DNA from: an uncultured Lachnospiraceae bacterium
GTDB lineage: Bacteria; Bacillota; Clostridia; Lachnospirales; Lachnospiraceae
Assembly: GCA_902489925.1 (NCBI GenBank)
Contig: CABUBX010000140.1
Span: forward strand, 1-5,254
Reading direction: 5' to 3'
DNA: 5,254 nt
The notes under the pieces are model-generated. The model did not search any database and had not been told where the DNA came from. It saw nothing but the letters and a program-made list of their open reading frames with translations. Made by a program: the position numbers and the translations under genes. This document shows positions 4,624 through 5,254 of this stretch, one piece after another (position 1 is the first letter of the stretch; every line of letters begins with the position of its first letter).

Positions 4624-5254
4624 CTATTCATCTTTGATTTGCAGTCCGGAGTGGTCGGTATGGTAGCCTTCCTTATAAATAAGCTGTGAAATCGGAACAA
4701 TTTCAAAGCCCTGATTTTTTAAACCTTGAATAATTTTGGGGAGTGCAGTCTTTGTATACTGAGCGCCGTTGTGCATAAGGATAATTGCCCCGTTTTTTAA
4801 GTTTTTGTGATTTAATACTGTATCAACAATCGCATCAGCCCCATAGTTTTTCCAGTCCAGACTGTCTACGGACCATTGGATGACGTGATAATTTAAAGTG
4901 TTTGCGGTTTCAATGAGGCAATTATTGTAATCACCGTAGGGCGGTCTGAAAAGACACATTTCAATTCCTGTTAAAGCCTTAACCTTTTCAGTGACAAGCG
5001 ATAATTCCGACTGGCAGTCGCTTTCTGAAAGCTGGGACATTTGTTTGTGATTTTCGGAGTGGTTTCCAAGGTCATGTCCTGCGGCAGCAATCTTTTTGAC
5101 ATCATCGGGGTAGGAATCAACCCAGCCGCCGGTCATAAAAAAAGTTGTTTTGACGTTGTTTTCTGAAAGAATTTCAAGCAATTCGTCGGTGTCTTCGTTG
5201 CCCCATGGAGGTTGTAGATAACGCAAGTGATGAAAACAACGAAAATACAAGGAG
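4624..5254 (-). CDS. NodB polysaccharide deacetylase, N-terminal part missing or rearranged (partial)
   Basis: The C-terminal part of a carbohydrate esterase family 4 (NodB) deacetylase, which removes acetyl groups from peptidoglycan or another N-acetylated glycan at the cell surface using a bound metal. Recognisable family sequence runs from WGNEDTDELL (TGG at 5205-5203) to the TAG at 4626-4624, ending in the family-typical ISQLIYKEGYHTDHSGLQI. Present are the metal-binding GNHSENH, RPPYGDYN (motif 3), SVDSLDW (motif 4) and ILMHNG, which carries the catalytic His (motif 5). The motif 1 block (…TFD…), which normally ends directly before WGNEDT and carries the catalytic and metal-binding Asp, is absent: upstream of 5206 the frame reads RYLQPP and continues with unrelated sequence. 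The frame is open to the window edge, and a TTG at 5250 is not a credible natural start. As it stands the product should be inactive. It is followed by about 40 nt and then the hsp20 promoter, with no clear terminator. Confidence 0.8.
   Translation of the reverse strand, partial: SLYFRCFHHLRYLQPPWGNEDTDELLEILSENNVKTTFFMTGGWVDSYPDDVKKIAAAGHDLGNHSENHKQMSQLSESDCQSELSLVTEKVKALTGIEMCLFRPPYGDYNNCLIETANTLNYHVIQWSVDSLDWKNYGADAIVDTVLNHKNLKNGAIILMHNGAQYTKTALPKIIQGLKNQGFEIVPISQLIYKEGYHTDHSGLQIKDE

Noticed and set aside
1..5254. CRISPR array, tRNA or rRNA genes, complete insertion sequence
   Set aside because: No regularly spaced repeats, no cloverleaf-like or ribosomal sequence, and no transposase was seen on either strand.

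Overview
The window looks like chromosomal DNA of a low-to-moderate GC Firmicute, most likely a Clostridia/Lachnospiraceae relative. The evidence is AG-rich Shine-Dalgarno sequences (AGAGGA, AAAGGAG), sigma-A-like promoters, T-rich intrinsic terminators and protein families typical of that group: YitT/DUF2179, CmpB-type membrane proteins, DUF1653, DUF2804, and a clostridial NodB deacetylase with the WGNEDTDELL signature. Placement rests on remembered family resemblance, not on a search.

Left part (1-958, minus strand): a YitT-family membrane protein is interrupted by an in-frame TGA (280-282). The same frame continues past the stop with recognisable YitT/DUF2179 sequence to the window edge, so this is a point nonsense lesion (or readthrough), not a frameshift. 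Ahead of it lies a compact regulatory leader: an extended -10 promoter, a well-spaced ribosome site, a 22-codon leader peptide, and a strong intrinsic terminator hairpin whose loop holds the leader peptide's stop codon. This looks like a translation-coupled transcription attenuator.

Middle part (1007-3982, plus strand): a divergent extended -10 promoter drives three closely spaced genes with no terminator between them. They encode a 432-residue membrane protein made of two diverged copies of the putative ABC-transporter type IV (CmpB) domain, a 150-residue protein with a C-terminal DUF1653 domain after a small extra N-terminal domain, and a 340-residue DUF2804 protein. None has a firmly known function. 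The set ends in a 14-bp bidirectional terminator (3939-3982).

Right part (3984-5254, minus strand): an intact Hsp20/alpha-crystallin small heat-shock protein has its own strong promoter (TTGACG-17-TATATT) and a leader of about 110 nt with anti-Shine-Dalgarno stretches that could make an RNA switch. No CIRCE operator is visible. Upstream of it is the C-terminal part of a NodB polysaccharide deacetylase. Its later motifs are all present, but the expected first motif (TFD) is replaced by unrelated sequence from about position 5206 to the window edge, which suggests a rearrangement or insertion junction, or an assembly chimera.

The most interesting items are the leader-peptide attenuator coupled to a broken yitT-like gene, the unexplained three-gene operon, the candidate RNA switch before hsp20, and the junction in the deacetylase gene.
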